Shown here in pieces: positions 44,992 to 54,700 of a DNA stretch of 64,000 nucleotides. This DNA comes from Sphaerisporangium sp040685555 (GTDB lineage Bacteria > Actinomycetota > Actinomycetes > Streptosporangiales > Streptosporangiaceae): assembly GCF_040685555.1 (NCBI RefSeq), contig NZ_JBFBIK010000005.1, positions 69,881-133,880 on the forward strand, in the 5' to 3' direction. The translations under genes were made by a program, and so were the position numbers. Numbering within the stretch: the first letter of the stretch is position 1; each line of letters opens with the position of its first letter. The notes beneath the pieces are model-generated. The model was not told the origin of the DNA and made no database searches. It was given only the letters and a program-made list of their open reading frames with translations.

Positions 44992-46446
44992 TCAGAACAG
45001 TTCCGCCTCTCCGGAGGCCACCAGCGGATGCACGCCCTTGCGCACCCCGGGGGCCTCGCCGCACAGCCGGGGCGTGGGGAAGATCTTGCCAGGGTTGGAC
45101 AGGCCCTTGGGGTCGAAGGCGCAGCGTACGAGCTGCATGGTGTCCAGATCCTCCGACGTGAACATCTTCGGCATATATCGGGATTTGTCTACTCCGACCC
45201 CATGTTCCCCGGTGATCGACCCGCCGTGCGAGATGCACAGGTCGAGAATCTCGCTGGAAACGAGCTCGGCGCGCTCTCCCGCACCCTCCTCGCCGTCGTC
45301 GAACAGCACGAGAGGGTGCAGGTTGCCGTCTCCGGCGTGGAAGACGTTGGCGACGCGGATGCCGTACCGGGCGGACAGCTCCTCGATTCCCGCGAGGACC
45401 CTCGGCAGGGCCGTCCTCGGCACCACGCCGTCCTGCACCAGGTAGGCGGGGCTGATGCGGCCGACCGCGGCGAACGCCGACCTGCGCCCCTTCCAGATGG
45501 CCGCCCGCTCGGCCGGGTCGTCGGCGACCCGAAGCTCGAAGGCCCCGCTCTCACGGCAGATGCGGTCGACCTGCGCGAACTGGTGGGCGACCTCCGCACC
45601 CGGCCCGTCCAGCTCCACGATCAGCACGGCCCCCGCCCCGGGCGGGTAGTCGCACCGCACCGCCGCCTCGGCTGCCTCGATGGCCAGCGCGTCCATCATC
45701 TCGATCGCCGCGGGCACGATGCCCGCCCCGATGATCGCCGACACCGCCTGCCCGCCGGACTCGACGTCGGTGAACGCCGCCAGCAGCGTGGTCACCACCT
45801 CAGGGGCGCGCGACAACCGTACGGTGATCTTGGTGGCGATGCCGAGGGTGCCCTCCGAGCCGATGAAGACGCCGAGCAGGTCGTACCCCGGATCCATGGC
45901 GTCGAGCTCGACGATCTCGCCGTCCGGGGTGACCAGCTCGATCGCGAGCACGTGGTTGACCGTGAAGCCGTACTTCAGGCAGTGCGCCCCGCCGGAGTTC
46001 TCCGCGACGTTGCCGCCGATCGAGCAGACCTGCTGGCTGGACGGGTCGGGCGCGTAGTAGTAGCCGTACGGGCGCGCCGCCTCGGTGATCGCGAGGTTGG
46101 TCACCCCCGGCTCCACGACGGCCCGACGGTTGTCGATGTCGATCGAAAGGATCCGGCGCATGCGCGAGGTCACGATCAGCACGCCGTCGGTGCGCGGCAG
46201 GGCGCCGCCGGACAGGCCGGTGCCCGAGCCCCGCGCGACGAACGGCGTGCCGGTCTCGTCACATGCCCTGACCACCGCCGCGACCTGCTCCGCCGTCTCC
46301 GGCAGCACCACGATGGCCGGCGTCGCGCGGTGGTAGGTCAGCCCGTCGCACTCGTACGTGCGCAGCCGTACGGGATCGGTGATCACCGCGGCGGGACCCA
46401 GGATCGACGCGAAGTGGCCGGACAGCTCGGCCAGGGCCGGGGTCAT
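44992..46446 (-). CDS. glcD: Glycolate oxidase catalytic subunit GlcD
   Basis: A 484-residue flavoprotein of the GlcD/D-lactate dehydrogenase family: VARGSGTGLSGGALP and SIGGNVAENSGGAHCLKYG in the FAD domain, GSEGTLGIATKITVRL, and a catalytic domain with NVFHAGDGNLHPLV and SHGGSITGEHGVG, whose His residues contact the hydroxyacid. ATG 46446 overlaps the stop of aceB (ATGA), coupling it to malate synthase. The open frame beyond the start lies inside aceB. Confidence 0.93.
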   Translation of the reverse strand: MTPALAELSGHFASILGPAAVITDPVRLRTYECDGLTYHRATPAIVVLPETAEQVAAVVRACDETGTPFVARGSGTGLSGGALPRTDGVLIVTSRMRRILSIDIDNRRAVVEPGVTNLAITEAARPYGYYYAPDPSSQQVCSIGGNVAENSGGAHCLKYGFTVNHVLAIELVTPDGEIVELDAMDPGYDLLGVFIGSEGTLGIATKITVRLSRAPEVVTTLLAAFTDVESGGQAVSAIIGAGIVPAAIEMMDALAIEAAEAAVRCDYPPGAGAVLIVELDGPGAEVAHQFAQVDRICRESGAFELRVADDPAERAAIWKGRRSAFAAVGRISPAYLVQDGVVPRTALPRVLAGIEELSARYGIRVANVFHAGDGNLHPLVLFDDGEEGAGERAELVSSEILDLCISHGGSITGEHGVGVDKSRYMPKMFTSEDLDTMQLVRCAFDPKGLSNPGKIFPTPRLCGEAPGVRKGVHPLVASGEAELF

Positions 46447-48032
46447 GGCATGCGGGCGTAGGCCGGGACGGTGAGGAAGTCGGCGAAGTCGTCGTCGAGC
46501 GCGACCTCCTTGAACAGCTGCGCGGCCTGCGTGTACAGCGACGCGTCGTGGCCGGGCTCCTGGCGGATCTTGTCGAGCTCCTCGGAGATGATGCGCTCCA
46601 CCAGCTCCTTGGTCACCACCGCGCCGGTGTCGGCCAGCTCGATGTCGTTGTGGATCCACTGCCAGATCTGCGAGCGCGAGATCTCTGCCGTGGCCGCGTC
46701 CTCCATGAGGTTGTGGATGCCGACGGCGCCGCTCCCGCCCATCCAGGCGGCCAGGTAGCGCAGGGCCACGTCGACGTTGTTGCGCAGGCCCGCCTCGGTG
46801 ATGTCGCCTGGCGTCTTGGAGACCGCGAGCAGGTCGCCGGCCGAGACCGAGACGTCCTCACGGAGCCGGTCGAGCTGGTTCGGCCTGTCGCCGAGGACGG
46901 AGTCGAAGACCTCCTGGCAGATCGGCACCAGGTCGGGGTGCGCCACCCACGAGCCGTCGAAGCCGTCGCCCGACTCGCGCGTCTTGTCGGCCCGCACCTT
47001 CGAAAGGGCGACCTTGTTCACCTCGGGGTCGCGCCGGGAGGGGATGAACGCCGCCATGCCCCCGATCGCGTGGGCGCCGCGCCGGTGGCAGCTGCGCACG
47101 AGCAGCTCGGTGTAGGCCCGCATGAAGGGGGCGGTCATGGTCACGGCGTTGCGCTCGGGGAGCAGGAACTCCCTGCCCCGCGTGCGGAACTTCTTGATGA
47201 CGCTGAACAGGTAGTCCCAGCGGCCGGCGTTGAGCCCCGCCGAGTGGTCGCGCAGCTCGTAGAGGATCTCCTCCATCTCGAACGCGGCCGGGTAGGTCTC
47301 GATGAGGACGGTGGCCCTGATCGTGCCGTGCGGGATGCCGAGCAGCTCCTGCGCGCGGGTGAAGACGTCGTTCCAGAGGCGGGCCTCCAGGTGCGACTCC
47401 ATCTTCGGCAGGTAGAAGTACGGCCCCCGGCCCTTGTCGATCTGCCGCTGCCCGCTGTGGAAGAAGTAGAGCGCGAAGTCGAAGATCGAGGCGGAGACCG
47501 GCCTGCCATCGACGACCAGGTGCTTCTCGGTCAGGTGCCAGCCCCGGGGGCGGACCACGATGGTGGCGAGCTCGTCGTCGGGCTTCAGCGCGTACCGCTT
47601 GCCGCCCGACTCGAAGTCGATCGTGCGGTCGAGCGCGTCACGCAGGTTGAGCTGCCCGTTGACCACGTTCTCCCAGAGCGGGGAGTTGGCGTCCTCGAAG
47701 TCGGCGAGCCACACCTTGGCTCCCGAGTTGAGGGCGTTGATGGACATCTTCCTGTCGACCGGGCCGGTGATCTCGACCCGGCGGTCCACCAGGCCGGGCG
47801 CGGGCTCGGCGACCCGCCACGAGTCGTCATCGCGGATGGCCTTGGTCTCCGGGAGGAAGTCGAGGGTGCCGCCGGCGGACAGCTCGGCCTGCCGGGCCTG
47901 GCGGGCGTCGAGCAGCTCCAGCCGGCGCCCGTCGAACTCCCGCTGCAGGGTGGCCACGAAGCTCAGGGCCTCGGGCGTGAGGATCTCGTCGAAACGGTCC
48001 AGCAGGGGACCGGTTATCTCAACGCCGTCCAT
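46443..48032 (-). CDS. aceB: Malate synthase A
   Basis: Condenses glyoxylate with acetyl-CoA to malate. The 529 residues have the family landmarks KVWLADFEDANSPLWENVV, the catalytic-Arg region RPRGWHL, ATVLIETYPAAFEMEEIL, GGMAAFIPS and a late Asp-containing WMGGSGAVGIHNLMEDAAT. ATG 48032 is preferred because GGAAGG lies 6 nt before it; ATG 48038 is two codons longer. As the first gene ahead of glcDEF it would use the glyoxylate those enzymes make from glycolate. No isocitrate lyase gene is in this window. Confidence 0.95.
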   Translation of the reverse strand: MDGVEITGPLLDRFDEILTPEALSFVATLQREFDGRRLELLDARQARQAELSAGGTLDFLPETKAIRDDDSWRVAEPAPGLVDRRVEITGPVDRKMSINALNSGAKVWLADFEDANSPLWENVVNGQLNLRDALDRTIDFESGGKRYALKPDDELATIVVRPRGWHLTEKHLVVDGRPVSASIFDFALYFFHSGQRQIDKGRGPYFYLPKMESHLEARLWNDVFTRAQELLGIPHGTIRATVLIETYPAAFEMEEILYELRDHSAGLNAGRWDYLFSVIKKFRTRGREFLLPERNAVTMTAPFMRAYTELLVRSCHRRGAHAIGGMAAFIPSRRDPEVNKVALSKVRADKTRESGDGFDGSWVAHPDLVPICQEVFDSVLGDRPNQLDRLREDVSVSAGDLLAVSKTPGDITEAGLRNNVDVALRYLAAWMGGSGAVGIHNLMEDAATAEISRSQIWQWIHNDIELADTGAVVTKELVERIISEELDKIRQEPGHDASLYTQAAQLFKEVALDDDFADFLTVPAYARMP

Positions 48033-48040
48033 GGCCATCC

Positions 48041-48112
48041 TTCCATCGCTTTCCACTGTGTTCCATCCACCGCATTTTCCACTATGTGGAAAAATACTTC
48101 TGAATTATGGAA
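48041..48112. promoter_or_regulatory. Operator array of TTCCA/TGGAA sites upstream of aceB
   Basis: TTCCA starts at 48041, 48051 and 48061 (exact 10-bp steps) and again at 48077; TGGAA occurs at 48087 and 48108. The core is the inverted repeat TTTTCCAC-TAT-GTGGAAAA (48075-48093) in an AT-rich stretch. IclR-family proteins are known to bind TGGAA/TTCCA-type palindromes, so this is the likely site for the IclR protein of the same operon. Confidence 0.6.
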
Positions 48113-48231
48113 TCGACGCTACTCGACTCCCGAGTCAGGGGTCAATGTCCGGTGCCCCTGAGGGATCCCCAAGGGTCGTCTCGGGGCGTTCCCCGATGGG
48201 CGCGAGCCCGGCCGGCGAGCAACCTTGGACC

Positions 48232-49026
48232 ATGACGAACCAGACGCCCTCCGCCGGTACCTCCCCCGAGACCGGTTCCTCAAGCCGGGCCGTACGCCAT
48301 GAGACGCTGACGGCCCGGCGTGGGAGACCCGGTCGCGTGAGAAGCGTGATCGCCGCCGGAGCCGTGCTCGGTACGGGCCTCCTGCTGACCGGGTGCGGCC
48401 TGCAGAACATCGGCGCGCCCACCAAGGAGGAGACCAAGTCCTACGACGTCGGCGGCAAGGTGGCGGTCCTGCGCGTGCAGAGCGGATCCGGAGCCATCGT
48501 GGTCAACGGGTCTGACCGCACAGGGCTCCGCGTGACCGAGACGTCGCACTGGAAGGCGGACAAGCCCACCACGCGGCACCCTGTCTCGGACGACGTCCTC
48601 ACGCTGGACTACAAGTGCCCCGACGCCGACTGGGGATGCGGGGTCGACTACGAGGTGGAGGTGCCGCGCGGCATGCGGGTCAAGCTCGACACCGGCTCCG
48701 GCGACATCACCCTGCGAACCCTGTCGGGAGAGGTCGACGCCAAGACCGGATCGGGCACGATCGACGCCAACGGCCTGGCCGGCAAGAAGGCGGTCGCGGA
48801 GACCGGGTCGGGCGACATCGAGCTGCGCTACACCGGCGTCCCCGACGACGTCCACGTGAGCACCGGTTCGGGTACGGGCGTCGTGCGCGTGCCGCAGGGC
48901 GCGTACCACGTGACCACGCAGACGGGGTCGGGGGAGCGGAAGGTGGAGGTCACCAGCGACGACTCCTCCCCGCGCAGGATCTTCGTGAGGACCGGCTCGG
49001 GCGACGTCCAGGTCCTCAAGATCTGA
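48232..49026 (+). CDS. DUF4097-type adhesin-like lipoprotein
   Basis: About 264 residues. A lipoprotein signal (GAVLGTGLLLTGC) is followed by a beta-helix of TGSG-containing turns: QSGSGAIVV, DTGSGDITL, KTGSGTID, ETGSGDIEL, STGSGTGVV and RTGSGDVQV, the hallmark of DUF4097 proteins. Anchored on the outer face, it may act as an adhesin or as part of envelope sensing; the role is unknown. The export signal would sit better behind GTG 48337, which has GGGAG upstream; ATG 48232 adds 35 residues. Confidence 0.82.
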   Translation: MTNQTPSAGTSPETGSSSRAVRHETLTARRGRPGRVRSVIAAGAVLGTGLLLTGCGLQNIGAPTKEETKSYDVGGKVAVLRVQSGSGAIVVNGSDRTGLRVTETSHWKADKPTTRHPVSDDVLTLDYKCPDADWGCGVDYEVEVPRGMRVKLDTGSGDITLRTLSGEVDAKTGSGTIDANGLAGKKAVAETGSGDIELRYTGVPDDVHVSTGSGTGVVRVPQGAYHVTTQTGSGERKVEVTSDDSSPRRIFVRTGSGDVQVLKI

Positions 49027-49178
49027 GGCGCGACCCCGGGCGGATAACAAGGTGAATCCAGATGGCCGCCGTGACACCATCGGAGGGAAGACATAGACCG
49101 GGTCTCCGTGTTGAACTGTGCGAAGCGGTGAGCCCACGAGCGCCAAGGAGCGCCACCATAGCCACAGAGAAGACTTAT

Positions 49179-50585
49179 ATGTACAACGAGTCCTACGAAG
49201 ACCAGTCCACGGGCGACTACGACCTCGAAGAGCGGCAGGCACTCCGGCGAGTGGCCGGGCTGTCGACAGAGCTTCAGGACATCACCGAGGTCGAATACCG
49301 GCAGCTCCGCCTGGAGCGGGTGGTCCTGGTCGGGGTCTGGACCGGTGGCACCGTCACCGACGCGGAGAACTCCCTGCAGGAGCTCAAGCTCCTCGCCGAG
49401 ACCGCCGGATCCGAGGTCCTGGAGGGCCTCATCCAGCGACGCCAGCGTCCGGACACCGCCACCTACATCGGCTCGGGCAAGGCCGTGGAGCTGCGCGACA
49501 TCGTCATCTCCACCGGCGCCGACACGGTGATCTGCGACGGAGAGCTGACCCCCGGCCAGCTGCGCCAGCTGGAGGAGGTCGTGAAGGTCAAGGTCATCGA
49601 CCGCACGGCCCTCATCCTCGACATCTTCGCCCAGCACGCCAAGAGCCGCGAGGGCAAGGCCCAGGTCGAGCTGGCCCAGCTCAGCTACCTGCTGCCGCGC
49701 CTGCGCGGCTGGGGTGGGAACCTCTCCCGCCAGGTCGGCGGCCGGGCCGCCGGCGGCGTGGGCATCGGAGGCCGCGGCCCCGGTGAGACGAAGATCGAGC
49801 TCGACCGGCGCCGCATCCGCGAGCGCATGGCCAAGCTTCGCCGGCAGATCGGCGGCATGTCCGTCGCCCGCGAGACCATGCGGTCGCGCAGGACGCGCCG
49901 CGAGGTGCCGTCGGTGGCGATCGCCGGCTACACCAACGCCGGCAAGTCGTCGCTGCTCAACCGGCTCACCGGCGCGGGGGTGCTGGTGGAGGACTCGCTG
50001 TTCGCCACGCTCGACCCGACCGTCCGCCAGGCCCGCACGACCGACGGCAGGCTGTTCACGCTCAGCGACACCGTCGGGTTCGTACGGCACCTGCCGCACC
50101 AGCTCGTGGAGGCGTTCCGTTCCACGCTGGAGGAGGTCGGCGACGCCGATCTGATCCTCCACGTCGTCGACGGCTCGCATCCCGACCCCGAGTCGCAGCT
50201 GGCCGCCGTGCGAGAGGTGCTGGCCGACATCGAGGGCGTCAGGGACATCCCCGAGATCGTGGTGGTCAACAAGGCCGACGCCGCCGACCCGGTGGCGCTG
50301 GCCAGGCTGGCGACGCGCGAGCGGCACAGCGTGGTCGTCTCCGCCCGCACCGGGGCCGGCATCGACGAGCTGATCGCCACGATCGAGCGGGAGCTTCCGA
50401 GGCTCGACCACGAGGTCCACCTGCTCGTGCCGTACGACAGGGGAGACCTGGTCGCGCGGGCGCACAAGGAGGGCGAGGTGCTGTCGGTCGACCACACCGG
50501 GGACGGCACCATCCTGCACGCGCGCGTGCCCGCCGGTCTCTACTACGAGCTGGAGCGCACCGCCAAGCCGGTCGAGACCGTCTGA
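49179..50585 (+). CDS. hflX: Ribosome-associated GTPase HflX
   Basis: A 468-residue HflX GTPase, which splits stalled ribosomes after heat or antibiotic stress. It has the N-terminal HflX domain (EVEYRQLRLERVVLVGVWT, FIGSGK-like YIGSGKAVELRDI), a coiled region (GGRGPGETKIELDRRRI) and the G domain with G1 GYTNAGKSS, G2 region ATLDPT, G3 DTVGFVRHLP and G4 NKAD. ATG 49179 is preferred since the acidic MYNESYEDQS start fits relatives; the open frame extends to 49062. Confidence 0.94.
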   Translation: MYNESYEDQSTGDYDLEERQALRRVAGLSTELQDITEVEYRQLRLERVVLVGVWTGGTVTDAENSLQELKLLAETAGSEVLEGLIQRRQRPDTATYIGSGKAVELRDIVISTGADTVICDGELTPGQLRQLEEVVKVKVIDRTALILDIFAQHAKSREGKAQVELAQLSYLLPRLRGWGGNLSRQVGGRAAGGVGIGGRGPGETKIELDRRRIRERMAKLRRQIGGMSVARETMRSRRTRREVPSVAIAGYTNAGKSSLLNRLTGAGVLVEDSLFATLDPTVRQARTTDGRLFTLSDTVGFVRHLPHQLVEAFRSTLEEVGDADLILHVVDGSHPDPESQLAAVREVLADIEGVRDIPEIVVVNKADAADPVALARLATRERHSVVVSARTGAGIDELIATIERELPRLDHEVHLLVPYDRGDLVARAHKEGEVLSVDHTGDGTILHARVPAGLYYELERTAKPVETV

Positions 50586-50615
50586 TCCACGCACGAAGGC
50601 ATCCGGACACCAAGG

Positions 50616-50641
50616 CAGCCGGCGCGTCATCGCGCCGGCTG
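50616..50641. terminator. Bidirectional terminator hairpin, 11-bp stem
   Basis: CAGCCGGCGCG (50616-50626) and its exact complement (50631-50641) flank a TCAT loop, between convergent hflX and the phosphatase gene. It is a strong GC hairpin without a U tract. Confidence 0.75.
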
Positions 50642-50658
50642 TCGTCGTAGGCGGGGCT

Positions 50659-52236
50659 CTAGTCGGTCCGCCGGAGGGCCACGACCGCCACATCGTCCTC
50701 CCGCGCGCCGAAATGGTCGATCAGCCGGTCGCAGAACACTTCGAGGTTGTCGTCGAAGGAGGTGGCCATCTGGCGTACGACCTCCAGGCTGTGGTCCAGC
50801 GGGATGTCGCGGTCCTCGATGAGCCCGTCGGTGAACATCAGGAGCGCGCCCTTCTCGGGGATCTCCAGCTTGTCGACGCGGTACACCTCGTGGGCTGCGC
50901 CCATGAGCAGGTTGCCCCAGCCGAGGTAGCGCGCCTCGCCGTCGGCCACGATGACCGGGGGGATGTGCCCGGCGTTGGCCAGCTCCACGGCGCCGGTGAC
51001 GGGGTCGATGAGCAGGAGGCAGACCGTGGCGGTCATGGCGGGATGGTACTTGCGCAGCACGTCGTTGAGCCGCCCCATGACGCGACCGAGATCGTGGTCC
51101 TCGACGATCAGGGCGCGCAGGGCGTGGCGGAGCTCGGCCATGATCGTGGCCGCGTGCAGGGAGTGCCCCTGGACGTCGCCGATCCCCACGAGGAGCCGGT
51201 CGCCGAGCCGCAGGACCTCGTAGAAGTCGCCCCCGACCTCCACGTTGTCGATCGCCGGCTGGTAGCGGACCGCCAGCTCCAGGCCGGGGGTCGGCGGGAT
51301 GTGCGACGGCAGGAAGCTGCGCTGCAGGGTGAGCGCGATCATGTGCTCTTCGGCGTACGCCCGGAGCGCGTCCACCGCGAGCGCGAGCGCCTGGCAGAGC
51401 TGCTTGAGGACGTTGAGCTCGTCCGGGTCGGGCGGGTCGACCCCTTCGACCCCGAGGTACACCGGCGGGCGGCCCACCTTGGTGCGCGACACCACGGCCG
51501 AGACCTCGCCCCTGATCACACTTTCCGGCAGGACCTGCAGCCAGGCGTCCCTGGACATGGTGAACTCCGCGGTGCCGGACGCGTCGCCGAGGGCCAGCCG
51601 CGTCACGCGATCGAGGGTGTCCTGGGCGGGGCTCAGCAACGTGGCGGGCACGCCGGGGTTGACCACGAAGTAATGGCGGATCCTGCCGTCGACCGCGATG
51701 GCCAGGGCGCTGCACCGCCGCCCGAGGATCTTGGACGTGCCCTCCACGGCTACACGCAGCAGCCTGTCGAACGTGGTGCTCGCGTTGATCTCCAGGGTGA
51801 CCCGGGTGAGCTCGCCCAGCCGGTGGGCCATCCGCTCGGCCCGCCGGCGTGCCCTGTAGTAGCGCAGGGTGGCCTGGACGGTGGCGATGAACTCCTCCGG
51901 CTCGATGGGCTCGGCCATGTAGGCGTCGGCCCCGCGGTCGAGCCCGTGGGCACGGTCCGCGACCGCGATGGCGTGCGCCGATATCTGGATCACCGGGATG
52001 GCCGCGGTGGCCGGATCCGCCTTGATCCGCTCGCACACCTCGTACCCGTCGATGTCGGGCAGCCGCACATCGAGGATCACCAGGTCGGGGAGGATGGCAC
52101 CGACCAGGCTCAGCGCCTCCTCGCCGCAGGTGGCCTCCACCACGTCGTGGCCCGCCCTGCGCAGCCAGCTGCCGAGGATGTAGCGCTTGGTCGGTGTGTC
52201 GTCCACCACCAGGATGGTCGCGGCTTTCTCGTTCAT
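50659..52236 (-). CDS. Response-regulator/PP2C phosphatase (RsbU/RsbP-like)
   Basis: 525 residues in three parts. A receiver domain comes first, with VVDDTPTKRYIL, the phospho-Asp in VILDVRLPDIDG and Lys replaced by Glu-Pro in YMAEPIEPEE. A middle GAF-like region (about 140-330) follows, then a SpoIIE-type PP2C phosphatase with VGGDFYEV, GIGDVQGHSLHAA and EDDVAVVALR. Such proteins dephosphorylate anti-sigma-factor antagonists. The position at the end of the rsb operon makes it the likely output of the histidine kinase next door. The missing receiver Lys suggests altered phosphorylation control. ATG 52236 follows GAGGGACG. Confidence 0.9.
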   Translation of the reverse strand: MNEKAATILVVDDTPTKRYILGSWLRRAGHDVVEATCGEEALSLVGAILPDLVILDVRLPDIDGYEVCERIKADPATAAIPVIQISAHAIAVADRAHGLDRGADAYMAEPIEPEEFIATVQATLRYYRARRRAERMAHRLGELTRVTLEINASTTFDRLLRVAVEGTSKILGRRCSALAIAVDGRIRHYFVVNPGVPATLLSPAQDTLDRVTRLALGDASGTAEFTMSRDAWLQVLPESVIRGEVSAVVSRTKVGRPPVYLGVEGVDPPDPDELNVLKQLCQALALAVDALRAYAEEHMIALTLQRSFLPSHIPPTPGLELAVRYQPAIDNVEVGGDFYEVLRLGDRLLVGIGDVQGHSLHAATIMAELRHALRALIVEDHDLGRVMGRLNDVLRKYHPAMTATVCLLLIDPVTGAVELANAGHIPPVIVADGEARYLGWGNLLMGAAHEVYRVDKLEIPEKGALLMFTDGLIEDRDIPLDHSLEVVRQMATSFDDNLEVFCDRLIDHFGAREDDVAVVALRRTD

Positions 52237-52316
52237 CGTCCCTCTTTGATAGCACCCGCCCGAGCATGCTCCACGCCACGTGTCCCGCGCACCGGCGGAC
52301 ACGGTCGCCGGCTTCC

Positions 52317-53693
52317 CTACTGGGGGTCCGTCTGGTGGGCCGCGCCGGGCTCCTCGTCGCCTGTGGGGCCGATCTGCGGCAGCCGTACGGTGACCGTGGT
52401 GCCCTCGCCGGGGACGCTGGCCAGGCTCAGGGTGCCGCCGAGCACCTCCGCCAGCCTGCGCGCGTACGGCAGGCCGAGGCCGGTGCCCCGCGCCCGTGCC
52501 TGCGCGGCCCCCGGCACCTGGAAGAACTCCTCGAACACGCGCTCCTGGTGCTCCTGGGGGATGCCGATGCCGGTGTCGGCGACGACGAACACCACGTCCC
52601 CGTCGTCGTCGTTGTACGCCGTCATGTCCACCGTGCCCGACTCGGTGAACTTCAGCGCGTTGGACAGCAGGTTGCGCAGGATGCGGGAGAGCAGGACCTC
52701 GTCGGTCAGCAGGGTCTCCGCCGCCCTGGACACATCGACCGTGAGGCGTACGCCGTCGATGCCCGTTGTCGGGTGCAGCGTCATGCGGAGCCGCTCCGCG
52801 AGGGCCGGAAGGTCGACGACGGAGGGCTGGGAGGTGATGTGCCCGGACTCCGCCTTGGCCATGTCGAGCAGCTCTGCCACCAGGGCGAGCAGCGTCTGCG
52901 CGGAGTTGCCGATCAGCTCGACCTGGAGGTGCTGCTCCTCGCTCAGTTCCTCGCCGCCCGGGCCCAGAAGCAGCCTCACCAGGCCGATCACCGAGTTGAG
53001 CGGGGTGCGCAGCTCGTGGCTGACCGTGGCCCAGAAGCGGTTCTTGGCCTCGCTGGCCTCCCGGAGCTGGGCCGACTTCTCGTCCAGCTCCGCGTAGAGG
53101 GCGACCACACCCCGGTTGGTCTCCTCCAGCTCCTCGGAGAGCTGGTTGTAGAGGGCGAACACCCCCTGGTTGGTCTCCTCTAGCTCGGCGTTGAGCCGCA
53201 GGAGGCGCTCACGCTGGTTCCGCGAGTCCTCCAGCGCGGAGGCGAGCTCGCGGTTCTGCTGGCGCAGCTCCTCCAGGATCCCGGCGGGCGCGAGCTCGAT
53301 CATCTTGGCGCGGATCTCGCCGAGGTGCGGCTCCTCGGGAGCCAGCACGCCCGGCACCTTCTTGATCATGGTGATCCGGCGCAGGTCGTCGTCGTGCTCG
53401 ACCGCGTCCATCAGGCGGGCGGCCAGCGTCACCCCTCCCGGCGCGACGACCTCGGCCCCCGCGGAGTAGACGATGTCCACGATGAGGCCGGTCATGTCGT
53501 CAAGCCGGAAGGCGACCTCCGCGTCCCGGGCGCTCCCGACGATCTCCCTGCCGACCTCGCTGAGCGCGGTGCCGACCCGGATCTGGTCGAGATCGTCCAG
53601 CCCCACGGCCTCGGCGACCTCGCGTCCCAGCTGCCGTACGGCGAAGACGTCCCGGTCGTCCCGTACGGCGATGCTCAGCAGGTCGCGGTTCAC
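52317..53693 (-). CDS. Cytosolic sensor histidine kinase of the stressosome operon
   Basis: 458 residues without membrane segments. An N-terminal anti-sigma-like ATPase remnant (LGREVAEAVGLDDLDQIRVG) comes first, then a coiled coil (about 140-215) with a duplicated unit (ELEETNQGVFALYNQL and ELEETNRGVVALYAEL), the HisKA site ATVSHELRTPLNSVIG, and a HATPase_c domain with NLLSNALKF, DTGIGIP and GTGLGLPYARRL. The GTG start overlaps the previous stop (GTGA). It probably reads stressosome state through the coiled coil and drives the receiver-phosphatase downstream; that link is inferred. Confidence 0.9.
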   Translation of the reverse strand: MNRDLLSIAVRDDRDVFAVRQLGREVAEAVGLDDLDQIRVGTALSEVGREIVGSARDAEVAFRLDDMTGLIVDIVYSAGAEVVAPGGVTLAARLMDAVEHDDDLRRITMIKKVPGVLAPEEPHLGEIRAKMIELAPAGILEELRQQNRELASALEDSRNQRERLLRLNAELEETNQGVFALYNQLSEELEETNRGVVALYAELDEKSAQLREASEAKNRFWATVSHELRTPLNSVIGLVRLLLGPGGEELSEEQHLQVELIGNSAQTLLALVAELLDMAKAESGHITSQPSVVDLPALAERLRMTLHPTTGIDGVRLTVDVSRAAETLLTDEVLLSRILRNLLSNALKFTESGTVDMTAYNDDDGDVVFVVADTGIGIPQEHQERVFEEFFQVPGAAQARARGTGLGLPYARRLAEVLGGTLSLASVPGEGTTVTVRLPQIGPTGDEEPGAAHQTDPQ

Positions 53694-54700
53694 GGTTCGG
53701 TCCGTATGGCGAGGACGCACGCGTCGTCACGGCGGATGGCCGAGTCGCGAAGGAGCGTCCCGGCGATGACGTGAGCCGTGTGCGTGAGCAGGCCCGGATA
53801 GGCGGCCAGATCCCACCGCTCGGTCAGCCCGTCGGAGTGCAGGACGACCACGCCGTGCGGCGGCAGCTCGTACTGGAACTCCCTGAGGCTTCTGGCCTTG
53901 TGCCCGGCGATCCCCGGCACCGAGGTCATGCCCTGCCGGCCCTCGGAGTGGCAGATCCACCCGGAGATGTTGCCGACCCCGGCGTACCGGGCAGAACCGG
54001 TCGAACGGTCGACGCGGACGACCGCCAGCGCGCCGCCCCGCGTATGCCCGAGCGCCCGGTGCACCCGCTCGACGATCGTGACGGGGGTTCCCTCGGGGTC
54101 CTCCCGGAAGACCCGCACGGCCTCGCGGGACGCCTCCGCGGCGGCGACCCCGTGACCGAGCCCGTCGCACATGACCGCCGTGACGGTGCGGCCGTCGTCC
54201 TCGAAGGCGAACGCGTCGCCGCTGACGATCTCCTCCCCCACCGGCCGGTACAGGCCACACGCGCGCGACTCGGCCGGAGGCGCGTTCTTCGCCGTGAAGC
54301 GCATGGCGAGCACGGTGCCCTTGCCGGGGCGCGAGTAGATGTCGTACGCGTCGGAGAGCCGGGTGATCGCCCCGAGGCCGATGCCCAGGGTGCCGGCGGT
54401 GGAGTAGCCGTCACGGATGGGCCCGACCGTGTCGGCCATGCCGGGGCCGTGGTCTATGGAGATGACCTCGATCGACTCGGGCGAGGAGGGGTGCGGGCGC
54501 ACCAGCATGGTGCCCGCGGTGGCGTGCTTGACCAGGTTGGAGGCCGCCTCGCTGACCGCCACGGCGACCTGGCCGGCGTGCTCCTGGCCGAAGTTCCTGT
54601 CCTCGGCGAGCGCGGTGGCGATCCTGCGGGCGGAGCCGATCGCGCTCGCGTCCTCCATCCTGAGCCAGGTGTCCTGCCGCTCAGGGATCAGCGAGTCCAT
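53690..54700 (-). CDS. RsbT-like kinase fused to RsbX-like PP2C phosphatase
   Basis: 336 residues. The first half is a GHKL anti-sigma-type kinase (SEAASNLVKHATAG, SIDHGPGMAD, GTLGIGLGAI), the second a small SpoIIE/RsbX-type phosphatase (MCDGLGHGVAAAEASREAV, GGALAVVRVD, LHSDGLTERW). In Bacillus, RsbT phosphorylates stressosome subunits and RsbX removes the phosphate; here both activities lie in one chain. ATG 54700 overlaps the preceding rsbT by 13 bp. Confidence 0.88.
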   Translation of the reverse strand: MDSLIPERQDTWLRMEDASAIGSARRIATALAEDRNFGQEHAGQVAVAVSEAASNLVKHATAGTMLVRPHPSSPESIEVISIDHGPGMADTVGPIRDGYSTAGTLGIGLGAITRLSDAYDIYSRPGKGTVLAMRFTAKNAPPAESRACGLYRPVGEEIVSGDAFAFEDDGRTVTAVMCDGLGHGVAAAEASREAVRVFREDPEGTPVTIVERVHRALGHTRGGALAVVRVDRSTGSARYAGVGNISGWICHSEGRQGMTSVPGIAGHKARSLREFQYELPPHGVVVLHSDGLTERWDLAAYPGLLTHTAHVIAGTLLRDSAIRRDDACVLAIRTEP

